DNA of 64,000 nt from Patiria pectinifera (taxonomy: Eukaryota > Echinodermata > Asteroidea > Valvatida > Asterinidae), in the NCBI GenBank assembly GCA_029964075.1, contig CM057133.1:18996699-19060698 (forward strand), in the 5' to 3' direction. Position 1 is the stretch's first letter, and each line of letters opens with the position of its first letter. A model generated the notes under the pieces. It searched no databases. It saw nothing but the letters and a program-made list of their open reading frames with translations, and was not told the DNA's origin. Below are positions 36,170 through 47,396 of the stretch, piece after piece. The position numbers and the translations under genes are program-made.

Positions 36170-36345
36170 TAAACTTGCATAAGTCCACTGGCGGCAGAAC
36201 TGCTGCCCCCCCCCCCCACACTTTTGGTAGGTTCCACAATAGCGTACTCTTGGAAAAGGGCGCCCCCTATAGAAGGAACTGTACTGGAGGTGCTTTACCC
36301 CCTCCCCTCCACTTCCAAAAGTATTCTGCCACCACTGCATAAGTC
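36170..36345. mobile_element. Small MITE with ccactggcggcag / ctgccaccactg ends
   Basis: Imperfect terminal inverted repeats with a C run after the left end, similar in style to the other G/C-run MITEs. Confidence 0.5.
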
Positions 36346-36554
36346 TCACCTTTTTGCTGGTCCCAGAGGGCCAGCCTACAGTCCTCACATTTTGCACTTG
36401 TCTCACTGACTGACTGTCACTTGTGAATTAGACTTGCATAAGTCTGACCATGGCTCAGAATGAGACCCCTAACCAAATTGGTGTGGTACTACATTGTATC
36501 TTTACTAGGCTTGCCTAGTCTTCTTGTATTTTAGCCCCTTTTTATTAATTGTAC

Positions 36555-36850
36555 CTCTTGCATGTGCTCCTCGTGTTTGGAGGGAGCCTCCGCGAGTTGT
36601 TTTCTGTCTGCTACTGTCTGTTTTTCCTCAGGGATTTCTGAACTAGCTTTCTTGCCCTTTGCTTTCCTTTTCTTCTTCTTGCCGGTTTGTGGTCCCGAAG
36701 ACTTGGTGGTGTTTTGGGGTCCGTGATGGACTTGATCTTGCTTGTTCATTTGATCCTGTGCTGCTGCTCCTTTTTGTTGTGGTGGCAAGCTGCCTTTTTG
36801 GCTCGCACCACCGCCATGTTCGCCGCTCTCTTCTGGCTGTTGATGGTGTC
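36555..36850 (-). CDS. PARP14-like: Exon: Gln/Lys-rich linker, cassette A
   Basis: The 296-nt exon (phase 1 in, phase 0 out) encodes about 98 residues starting HHQQPEESGEHGGGASQKG and containing AAAQDQMNKQDQVHHGPQN. A strongly basic run, KKKKRKAKGKK, looks like a nuclear localisation signal. The second copy at 31383-31687 shares most of the exon but has EKKQRKPRGSK instead. It is followed by RRM half-exon A with fitting phase. Confidence 0.72.
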
Positions 36851-37748
36851 CTACATGGCAGGATGAAAAAGTTGGTATGCATAAGAACATGTTATTTCAT
36901 CTTTTAGGGAATAGTTAACTAAAGAATATGCTCCTGTTCCATTCAGGAAAATTGCTTTTGAGTACAAAGGGACATATGGTTTGAACAAACAAACACTAAA
37001 TAGATTGAACAAACAAACACTAAATAGATAAATGCTGTGCCAATAAGGATCTCTATAATATATTCCATAGTTTTACTGTACGGGAAATCACTTTTTTGTA
37101 TAACTTTGATTTTGTGATTTGCAAGAGGGCAGTTTTTCAGTAGCAGTATATGTAAGTGCTCAACTTGAGGGTTGATGATATACAGCCCACTCTTTCTGAG
37201 GCGACAAGCGTGTGAGCCTGGATCACACGAAAACAATACAACTGCCTATGTCCATGATGTCACAAACATGTAGGGTTCTGTGTGAAAAGTATGTAAGTTG
37301 TCATTTTGGTGTAAATTTTGGTTGAGACATGACAACAAATATTTATGGCATCTTTAGAGTAGTTCTGTTGGAGTATGCAAACAGAGTTTAATAGCATGAA
37401 TCACAGAAAGACATTTTTAATCATCACAACTAATCACACTGGAGTCTTAACCATAATGGAATCTCATTGAAATCCTATTAATAAATCCTATTAATAGATT
37501 TGTCATCAAAGTATGAAAAATTGAGCGTCAAAAGAAAAATTGGTGTCGGAGCGGGCACATATGAAATTGCTTCATGATTTTTATGAACCAATAAAAGACA
37601 GTTTGAGAATGAATCAACAACACAACTGGACATTCAAAATACACCACACATGGATTGCTGGTTATGTATTCAGTGTCATAGAAAGTAAAAGACACAATTT
37701 GTCTTCATTAAAGTTAACTATGAACAAACAAACATGATGAATGCTCAC

Positions 37749-37884
37749 CATCTCCAGATGCTCTCGGCTGTTGCTGGGAAGAAGCTTGCTTCTGGCAATC
37801 ATCGCCTCTGCCATGCAGATCTTTATTTGCAATATCCTGGGAGTGCGAAGCTTCCGTTTTCAATTTCTTTGACGGGTTTGGTGT
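37749..37884 (-). CDS. PARP14-like: Exon: Lys/Gln-rich linker
   Basis: The 136-nt exon starts in phase 0 and ends in phase 1 with donor GATG|gtgagc. It encodes 45 residues starting TPNPSKKLKTEASHSQDI and rich in Gln, Ser, Lys and Asp. No domain is recognised. Its phase-1 end lets it join either linker exon of the duplicated cassettes downstream, which both begin in phase 1. Confidence 0.65.
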
Positions 37885-38652
37885 CTGTGAAGGGAAAAAT
37901 TGGCACACAATCATTCAGTCAGAGTGAAACCGAGCATATACTGCCCTACGTGCTTCACTTCTAACATGGTCTGTTTCTAATCACCGCTATACTATAAAGT
38001 GAAAAAGTGTATGTAAAACTGTGCAAACTGAGTAAACTGTGTAAACTGTGTTTACATTTTGCACAGTGATGAGGCAAAGATAAACTTTGTTAAAACCAGA
38101 CTTTGATAACTGATTTCAGGAGTAAGAAATTTAACAGAATTTGGCCATCGGTAGATATTTATGGGGCATTTGGTGCTTGTGACCCAAATGTTTGAATCTA
38201 CTGCCTTTTTTTATATGACCAGTGAGTCATATAGGGGCAATTCCACGCTTACGTTACATATTCATAGTGTGAGTAACCGATTTTGTGCGTCTTGTTTATC
38301 ATACATACACGTAACACATTTTTCTGGATGTCATCTTTGGTGCTTAGGTAGGTCTAGGTCTACTTTATCTACCATGGTGATAACAGTTATTAAACATTTT
38401 CACTAAGCTAATTACAGCCCAAGGAAACTCAAAAGTACATCAAAAATGTAACGTGAGTATCCGTGGAATTGCCCCAATGCAAGATTGCATGCAAGATTTG
38501 TGCAAATGTGGCAAACAGTCAATTAAAAATTCTATTACTACTGCAAGAGGTTCCAAATTGAAACCACCAAATATTCTTAGATTTAAAAATTAGAAAACAA
38601 AGTGCAAAGATCAGAATTATATAGGTAAAGACTATCGTGCATATTAAAATAC

Positions 38653-38814
38653 CTCATTTTCCGTAAATGGTTTCTTTGAACCATTTGGGCTATACAGATC
38701 TTCATCTCTGGCATCTTCTTCATGTTCTTGTAATTTGGTACCAACAGTAGATTGCGGTGAAGACATTTCAGCAGGGTCTGGTGTATGGTGGGCTGAATGT
38801 GGACCTGGAGGTAC
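38653..38814 (-). CDS. PARP14-like: Exon: acidic Pro-rich linker, copy 2 of a duplicated exon
   Basis: The 162-nt phase 0-0 exon encodes 54 residues. It shares the VPPGPHSAHHTPDPAEMSS start and the DEDLYxPNGSxKPF core with the copy at 49497-49664 but is two codons shorter in the middle (LQEHEEDARDEDLY). The acceptor and donor are almost identical to those of copy 1. The two copies are about 10.7 kb apart, separated mainly by the nested Helentron-like elements and a TA-flanked transposon. Confidence 0.7.
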
Positions 38815-39323
38815 CTGCAATATAATAAACAATGTGTACACAGTGCACATTTTAGTGCTGAAGCATTACATCATTATTACCCCTGCTCGTCAGGGAAGAA
38901 ATGCAAAAATGTACATATACACGTATATGTACAGGAAGTAAAATTAGACTCAAAAGTTTTCAAAAATAGTACATTCTAATCAGCTGTTTCTGCAATATGC
39001 ATCAACGTCCCTTCCATTTCACACGATAGAGCCTGAAAGTAAAATGTCCCGTGGCGAGCATCCAGAGCCCATGCGCGGCTCGCCTATGGGCCTTTTTACA
39101 CTAGGTTGCCCTTTTCTTGCTAAAATTTTTGACAGAATGATTTCTAACCGCAATCACCCCAACAAACATTCATGTTGGAATTTTATCTTGGTTTTCCTCA
39201 AGAAAAAAATGGTTTGAAATCAACTGGAGACAGCTAAAAACAAATTTTACTTGCAACTTTCCACAACCTGAATTTTTGTTCCTAGGTCTTCTTGTTCGTT
39301 CACATTTGTTTTCACATCGTGTA

Positions 39324-40524
39324 CAGTGATTTTCGGAATATAGGCCACGTGGAGTATAAGCCGCAGCACGCAAAAATCTGCAAATTAAGATTAGACGTTG
39401 GCGTAGTAGCCACATCAGCGTATAAGCCGCACCGGCAGCCACGCGGTTTCAATGTTGTAAGGCCTCCAATTCTGAAGTCAAAAAGCTCTGGACAAGTTCC
39501 ATCTAAACTACGAAAGCTGTAACAAGGGCCACAAAAGTTATATCAAAACATTTACGGTTGATACTCTTTATTAAAAAATGGAAATTGACGATAAGAAATA
39601 AACACCGAGAATTACTGCTGGCTGGCCCGGCCAGTCCCGGCATGCCCGGGGCTTAAAAAGTTAGCACATGGCTTGGCAGCCTGTGCCGGCAAATCATTTT
39701 CCCGCAGCACTTGAGAGAGTATGCAACATACACACCATGTGCCGTCTGACTGGTGCGCTAAAAATCTTGCTTTGTGGCAATGGTTGCTGAACAGTTTTAT
39801 CCTAAGAATAAACAGGTCCTTTTTTTACGACAAAATGTATCAAAATGTTGTGATTACTAACGGTAGTAACGACAAAAATTCAAGTTTTAGATCGTGACTT
39901 TTTATTAAGTCAACACGATGCCGAAAATTTTATGGGCAAATCCATTAATTTTGTAAGGGGTGAATTAGCCCCCTGTTTTGAGTCCAACATCGTTTCTTGA
40001 ATACATTTCTAGAAAAAAAAATACTGTGACGTTAAACAACCTATTGTCAAATAAAAAAATGTTTTGGACTCCATAAAATGTATTAGTTGTCATTTTTTTT
40101 ATATTGCGGAAAAATTGGTAATTTTTGTTCCCAAGAAAGTACACCCCTTTATTACCACAAATGGTGTGGTCCACAAGTGTGCGTGGTGCATGCATGAGCC
40201 ATGCACGCACGAATGTGACGGTATGATCACCAACGAAGACAACTTTCAGTACTCACGCACGGCCAGCCAGCCTGCCGGCCTCACTTTTTGTACACCGCTC
40301 GGTACCTTTTCCAAGTTTTCGTGGGATGTACTTCCACTGTTTGTTAATTCATTTCAGCAACAGAACTTTGCTTAAACCTGTATACCAGAACATTAAATAC
40401 ACATTTGAATTTCATTTTTATTTTTAAGGCTCGGCGTATAAGCCGCCCTGTGGAAAAGTCGCAGTTAACATTTTCGTGGGCAAAACCAAAGTATAAGCCG
40501 CGGCTTATATTCCGAGAATTACGG
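39324..40524. mobile_element. TA-flanked DNA transposon with cggaatata ends
   Basis: Left cagtgattttcggaatata and right tatattccgagaattacgg are inverted; each is bordered by TA. Subterminal gtataagccgc repeats occur at both ends (39353, 39420, 40437, 40491). 1,201 bp, no transposase frame. Confidence 0.78.
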
Positions 40525-40681
40525 TACTTGCATGAAGAACGATATAACGACCCAAAGATTTACCTACACGTACTTATAGCCGATGGGTTTTTAGATTTGG
40601 TTGGGCTATAGCTTGAATGCAGTCCTTACCAGCGGTCATTAGCTGTTTCGGTGTACACACCGAAACAGCTCTTGTTTTCGT

Positions 40682-40718
<37 letters not shown>

Positions 40719-40775
40719 CCCAATTTCAATTGGGAACAGCTATTGTTTTCGTTAAAGTTTTTTTTTTTCCTTTTT

Positions 40776-40836
40776 GGCTTTTCCGCATTGTTGCGGAAAA
40801 GCCTTTCTTTTTGTTCTGATTTTTTTTCTTTCTTCT

Positions 40837-40870
<34 letters not shown>

Positions 40871-43715
40871 TTTTTCCCAAAAGCCCATAGACTTTGTACA
40901 CGTTTTTTCTACACGCCACTTTTGGCATTAATCTTTGTCAGACATCATTCAAAGTTGGCATAAGCATAGTCCCTATAGCAAAGATGTGTCCCGAAGATTG
41001 ACGTCATGGTGACGTCATCGACTAATTTATTATAGATTTTTGAATATTTAATTTTTCCCATAGATTTTGTACACAGAAATTTAAAAAAAATTGTCGCTTT
41101 TCAAAGGGCATTTTCGACTCTTTGCCAATAATTCATTTACACCACTCTTTATCCAAGCAAAGACCGTAATTCAAACACCATTGTGGAATGATGACGTCAT
41201 GATGACGTCATCCTGTGTTAGTTTATAGGCAATTAAATTGTGGCACTTTTAATATTTAAAAATGCATAAGAAATCAACCGTACGCGTCCGCAGCATTCTG
41301 TTGCCGGCAAGTGGTAGAGTAGGTTGAGGTCTTTATTTCATTCAGTGTGCGTGAAATCACGTGACCCTTGCTTCCGGTCGAAAAAGGCCAAAACCGGAAG
41401 TGGCTTATTATTTAAAAGTGGTAATAGATATGAACTTGCTTTTAACGGTGTTAGTCTCTTGGCCGATAGTATTCTTCAAATCATCTACCAATGACGTCAT
41501 GCAATCTTCGAGCGCCCTCTAGCGACAGGTTGAAAATTTTCAAAAATGTATTTTGAATAGATGTCTGTGGCGAAGTTTGTCGGAATCGCCTAAATATTGG
41601 TGTATATGATGACCTTAACCCCTTTAAGACGTGTGCGAAGTTTTAGGCAGATGACGTCATCAAACCGGAAGTTATAATGAAAAGACCTTTTTTCTTTTGA
41701 AAATTCCTGAAAAATCAACCATGGCAGTTTTTCAATTAATTTTTACTTAAATTGTGCATTTAAGGGTAGGTCTAAAACATTTCAAAGCTTCGAGGCAATG
41801 AGCAAACTCGGACATGCCCTGCGCACGCTTAAAACTTCAGGTTGACAATACCTCTGCTTTAAAACATGCACAGTTCGTCCACAATGTGTACATGTACATG
41901 CACGTACGTTGTAGATAGGCACATACATCGTATGTCAGTCAGCCTGCAGCGCACGTGTTGTGAGGTTAAATCCTGTCCACAATGACCGTTTTAGCAGATT
42001 TTCGGCTAACTTTGACAGATTTTATGTTCATGCACGCGCATAGACAGGGACGTATTATAGCACTTTTGGCATTAATCTTTGTCAGACATCACTGACAGTT
42101 GGCATAAGCATAGTCCCTATAGCCAAGATGTGTCTCGAAGGGTGACGTCATGGTGACGTCATCAAGTAATTTATTATGGATTTATGAATAATTAATTTTT
42201 CTCATAGACTTTGTACACAGCTTTCTCCACAAGTCTTTCCCTATACAACACTGTTATATCTTACTGAGTAGTTCTGAACTTCGGCCGAGAATTACTATGA
42301 GAAGGAAAAAGAAATCGTATTTTTTTACGCCTGTCATTTCATTGAAAATATTCCCAAGAGTTAGAATAGCAAGTAATATTTGATAAAAATAATTCAGTTT
42401 AAAGGCAAATCACGTATTTAAAGGTGCAGTTTTTCTGCTGTGGGATTTTTTAACTTATTGACTTGTACACGTTTTCAAGCCACCATTTTTATAACTTGGC
42501 GATCTCGAATCGTCATCAAAGTTGCAGCCAAGGAAGACCCTCATACAAAAATTATGCCAAGACTATGACATCATGATGACGTCATCATTAAATGATTTAT
42601 TATGGATTCATGAATAATTATTTTTTCTCATAGACGTTCTCCACAGGTCTTTCCCTATACAACACCGATATAACTTACTGAGTGTTTCTAAACTTCGGCC
42701 GAGAATTACTATGAGAAGAAAAAAGAAATCGTATTTTTTTACGTTTGCCATTTCATTGAAAATATTCCCAAGAGTCAGAATATCAAGTAATATTTGATAA
42801 AAATAATTCAGTTTAAAGGCAAATCACGTAGTTAAATGTGCAGTTATTCTGCTGTGGGGTTTTTAACCCATTGACTTTTTACACTTTTCAATTCACCATT
42901 TTTATAACTTGGCGATCTGGAATCGTCATCAAAGTTACAGCCAAGGAAGACCCTCATACAAAAATTATGCCAAGACTATGACGTCACGATGACGTCATCA
43001 CCTATTTTTTTTATTGATTTTTGAAAATTTACGTGCATATTGTGAAGTTTTATATCTACAGAAATGTAAGTCCGATTGGGTTGAAACTTGGTACATGTAT
43101 GTGGCTATACCAGGATGCGTTATAGATTAAAAATGAGGTGACATCATGATGACGTCATCCTGAGATTTTATATGAATATTTGATTTTTTTGACCTTTTAG
43201 CTATATCTCCCGAATGCAACATGCAAAATGCAAAATTCTTTTTTGCAGTTGGTCTGTTACATGTAGGTAATAGGTATTCGCACAAAACTTGAAAAATGTG
43301 TGACGTCATTATGACGTCATCAAAATGCGATTTTTCAAAACTCATATAAGGAAAGGTCCAATTGTCATGACACTTGGTGGGTAGGTAGATAATCGTACTA
43401 GTTTGCAAAGTCCGAAGTCACGTCTCGATGATTTCATCAAAAATTAAAAAAAAAAATTGTCGATTTTCAAAATGCATTTTCGACTCTTTGCCAGTAATTC
43501 ATTTAGATCACTCTTTGTCCAAGCAAAGACCATATACACACGCACATACATCATATTGCCGAGGTCAAATCCTGTCCACAGTGACCGTTTTAGCCGATTT
43601 TCGGCTAACTTTGACAGATTTTATGTTCATACATATTCAGGGCATATTATTGATTAAAAAATAACATATTGCGGAAAAGCCCTATGTTCTGTTGCAAACA
43701 GACATAGACCTCTAG
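40776..43715 (+). mobile_element. Helentron-like element C, innermost
   Basis: Starts with the hairpin ggcttttccgca...tgcggaaaagcc; ends with tgcggaaaagccc, a stem-loop around ctgttgcaaacag and CTAG. Interior: pyrimidine tract (cttctt)n, then ccatagactttgtacacg, an approximately 430-bp direct repeat (42.19-42.60 and 42.62-43.01 kb) and many gatgacgtcatc palindromes. Confidence 0.72.
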
Positions 43716-44935
43716 TTTTTCTTCTTTTTCTTTTTCCACTTTTCCCTATAGGTTTTGTACACGTTTTTATTCTACAAGCCACTTTGGCAATTATTTTAAA
43801 TCCGATCAACTTTAAACTCAGCATAGTTATTAACCATCATCTGAGGATGTGTCCTGAAACTTTTCGTCATGCTGACGTCATCACGTGATTTATTATAGAA
43901 TTTTGAATATTTAATTTTTCCCATAGACTTTGTACACAGAAATTTAAAAAAAAATTTCAATTTTCAGGGGGCATTTTCGACTCTTTGCCAGTAATTCATT
44001 TACACCAATCTTTGTCCAAGCAAAGACCCTAATTCAAACAACATTGTGTAATGATGACGTCATGATGACGTCATCCGGTGTTTATTTATAGGCAATTAAA
44101 TTGTTACACTTTTATTATTTAAAAATGCATAAGAAATCAACCGTACGCGTCCGCAGCATTCTGATGCCGGCAAGTGGTAGAGTAGGTTGAGGTCTTTATT
44201 TCATTCAGTGTGCGTGAAATCACGTGACCCTTGCTTCCGGTCGAAAAAGGCCAAAACCGGAAGTGGCTTATTATTTAAAAGTGGTAATAGATATGAACTT
44301 GCTTTTAACGGTGTTAGTCTCTTGGCTGATAGTATTCTTTAAATCATCTACCGATGACGTCATGCAATCTTCGAGCGCCCTCTAGCGACAGGTTGAAAAT
44401 TTTCAAAAATGTATTTTGAATAGATGTCTGTGGCGAAGTTTGTCGGAATCGCCTAAATATTGGTGTATATGATGACCTTGACCCACTTAAGACGTGTGCG
44501 AAGTTTAAGATGTATGACGTCATCAGACCGGAAGTTATAATGAAAAGACCCTTTTTCCTTAGAAAATTCCTCAAAAATCAACCATGGCAGTTTTTATAAT
44601 AGTTTTTACTTTAATTGTCTATTTAAGGGTAGGTCTAAAACATTTCAAAGCTTCGAGGCAGTAAGCAAACTCGGACATGCCCCGCGCACGCTTAAAACTT
44701 CAGGTTGACAATACCTCTGCTTTAAAGAATGCACAGGACGTCCACAATGTACATGTACATGCACGTACATGTACATTGTACGTTGTACATATCGTATGTC
44801 AGTCAGCCCGCGCACAGCGCACGTGTTGCTGAGGTCAAATCCTGTCCACAGTGACCGTTTTAGCCGATTTCCGGCTAACTTTGACAGATTTTATGTTCAT
44901 GCATAGTGATAGTCAGGGACGTTGTTAAAAACAAA
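40920..44935. repeat. 1.1-kb direct duplication shared by elements C and B
   Basis: About 40960-42080 and 43800-44930 are near copies: both have accgtacgcgtccgcagcat, cttccggtcgaaaaaggcc, gagcgccctctagcgacagg, aaaacatttcaaagcttcg and gaccgttttagc-gatttt. They show that B and C are recent members of one family. Confidence 0.85.
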
Positions 44936-45089
44936 TCATTATGCGGAAAGCCCTATCTTCTGTTGCAAACAGACATAGATCTATACTTATATGTCTATGG
45001 GTCCAACAGATAATCAATATTGGGAACAGCTCTGTGGTTGTTCACAACCACAATTTCTAGTCTTTTTTTTTTTTTTCTTATTTTTCCAC

Positions 45090-46800
45090 TTTTCTCCATA
45101 GGGTTTGTACACGTTTTTCTTCTACCATGCCACTTTGGCACTTTCGTAAACCCGATCGGCATGAGACTTGGTACATACTTAGACCACCACCCTCAGATGT
45201 GTCTAGAAGAAATTTGTGATCGTGACGTCATCAGGTGTCGGGTTACGTCACATTAAAGATGCATTTTTCCCCATATGTTTTGTACACGTTTTAAAACACT
45301 CCACTTTTGGCACTTTCGTAAATCTGATCAACTTCAGACTTGGTACATACTAAAATCACCACCAACAGATGCTCCTAGAAGAAATTCGTGATCGTACAGT
45401 CATCAGGTGTCAAGTTACATCACTTTAAAGATGCATTTTCCCCCATTTGTTTTGTACACGTTTTAAAGCCCTCCAGTTTGGCATCTTCGTAAATCCGATC
45501 GACTATAAACTTATTTCATACTTAGACCACCACCCACAGATGGTCCTAGAAGAAATTCGTGATCGTTACGTCATCAGGTGTCGGGTTACGTCACATTAAA
45601 GATGCATTTTTCCCCATATGTTTTGTACACGTTTTAAAACACTCCACTTTAGGCACCGTCATACATCTGATGGGCTTCAGACTTAATTCATACTTAGACC
45701 ACCACCCACAGATGGTCCTTAACGAAATTCACGATTGTGACGTCATCAGGTGTCAGGTTACATCACATTAAAGATTTATTTTTCCCCATTGGGTTTGTAC
45801 ACGTTTTAAAACGCTCCATTTCGGCACTTTCGTAAATCTGATCGACGTTACACTTGAATACACACTTACACCACGACCCACAGATGGTCCTAGAAGAAAT
45901 TCGTCATCGTGACGTCACCAGGTGTCACGTTACTTCACATTAAAGATGCACATTTTCCCCTTAGGTTTTGTACACGTTTTAAAACACTCCAGTTTGGCAT
46001 CTTCGTAAATCTGATCGACTTTAAACTTAATTCATACTTAGACCACCACCCATAGATGGTCCTAGACGAAATTCGTGTCCATGACGTCATCAGATGTCAG
46101 ATTACGTCACATTAAAGATACACTTTCCCCATAGGGTTAATGTACACATTTTAAAACGCTCCATTTTGGCACTTTCGTACATCCGATCAACGTTACACTT
46201 AGTACACACTTAGACCGTCTCCCACAGATGGTCCTAGAAGAAATTCATGATCGTGACGTCATCAGGTGTCACGTTACTTCACATTAAAGATGCACATTTT
46301 CCCCTCCGGTTTTGTACATGTTTTAAAACGCTCCACTTTGGCACTTTCGTAAATTCGATCGACCTTATACTTGGTACACACTTAGACCACTACTCATAGA
46401 TGGTCATAGAAGAAAGTCGTCATCGTGACGTCATCAGGTTTCAGGTTACGTTACATTAAAGATGCATTTTCCCCATAGGGTTTGTACACGTTTTAAAACA
46501 CTCTACTTTGGCACTTTCGTAAATGCGATCCATGTTAGACTTGGAAAACACTTAGACTACCACCCACAGATGGTCTTAGAAGAAAGTCATCATCATGACG
46601 TCATGAGGTGTCAGGTTACATCACATGAAAGATGCATTGTTTCCTTATTGGTTTTGTACACATTTTTCTTCAAACTGATTCACTTTTTCACTTCCATACA
46701 TGTATGTCAGATTGACTTTACACTTGTCAGACACTAGTAAGACCAGCAGCCTAAGGTGGTCCCCAGTGAGTTCATAACGATGACGTCGTCATGTGTCACG
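45090..46800. repeat. Ten-copy tandem array of a 172-bp unit with CRE palindromes
   Basis: The motif tgtacacg recurs at 45107, 45281, 45453, 45624, 45796, 45969, 46141, 46313, 46483 and 46655: spacing 170-174. Each unit has ccactttggcactttcgtaa, accacccacagatggtccta and gtgacgtcatcaggtgtc. The array belongs to element A. Confidence 0.92.
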
Positions 46801-47396
46801 TGACGTGACATTAAATGAGCATTTCTTCAAATCGCTATAACTTCGAATTGGATTAAAACTTGGTATGCACATTCACAGGGATGGTTTATATATGAAAATT
46901 GAAGTGACGTCATCATCAAATGTCATATGACGTCCCTTAAAGGGGAATATTATTCTTTTATAGGTCTATATCTACAGAACTATAATGTTCGATTTGGTTC
47001 TATCTTGACATGTACATGTATGTATTATAATGTGCCGTTATATAGATGACATTTACAGTGACATCACTGATTGTTCGTCATGTGCACAGAGTATTTCAAA
47101 TATCCGAAACAGCTTGGGTTTGTCCACAAACACATTTCTAGTTTTAGATTTTTGTTGTAAATGCTAATGAGGCCTTCAAATTTATTCACAAAAACTGTAT
47201 ATCCTAAATCCATTTTAGTCTCCTATTTAAGCTTCAGTTTTCACCCAATGACCGCCACAAAATTATTAACAAAATTTCTCTTGTAAGAGTACACCAAGTT
47301 CCACTACTTCACATGTATTTGAGATTTTCGGAAGTGAGAGGTCAATTTTTGACACGATATTTCTCTTTCACGTCAGGTGATTTTCAGTTTACATAA

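Larger units (their letters stand above)
29400..37740. repeat. PARP14-like: Segmental duplication of the exon cassette
   Basis: The block around 29.4-33.9 kb and the block around 34.6-37.7 kb share not only two exons each but intron stretches: the 60-base sequence after the RRM half-exons (ttaaagatggatcaatg, aataagtctgcacat), the intron right of the linker exons, and the stretch with caactaatcacac at 33.55 and 37.43 kb. The copies differ by inserted repeats (Harbinger-like MITE at 30.2 kb, palindromes at 34.1-34.4 kb). Confidence 0.8.
40713..45060 (+). mobile_element. Helentron-like element B, nested in A
   Basis: Starts with the hairpin gctgttcccaatt...aattgggaacagc; ends with ttgggaacagctc, the stem-loop gtggttgttcacaaccac and CTAG. 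It is bordered by T runs on both sides, fitting insertion between two T bases. Element C is inserted in its own T-rich tract. Confidence 0.72.
40641..47141 (+). mobile_element. Helentron-like element A, outermost of three nested
   Basis: Begins with the perfect hairpin agctgtttcgg...ccgaaacagct and ends with ccgaaacagctt, a stem-loop gtttgtccacaaac and the terminal CTAG. Matching subterminal repeats, a 3' hairpin before CTAG, an inner tandem array and lack of terminal duplication describe Helentrons and their non-autonomous HINE relatives. Element B lies in its T-rich tract. No Rep/helicase frame was found, so it is non-autonomous. Confidence 0.72.

Noticed and set aside
40681-40870. Hairpins with T runs as transcription terminators
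   Set aside because: They look like rho-independent terminators, but the DNA is eukaryotic and the hairpins pair with the 3' ends of nested Helentron-like elements.
45090-46800. CRISPR-like array
   Set aside because: Units are 172-bp direct tandem repeats without unique spacers, in a eukaryotic intron.
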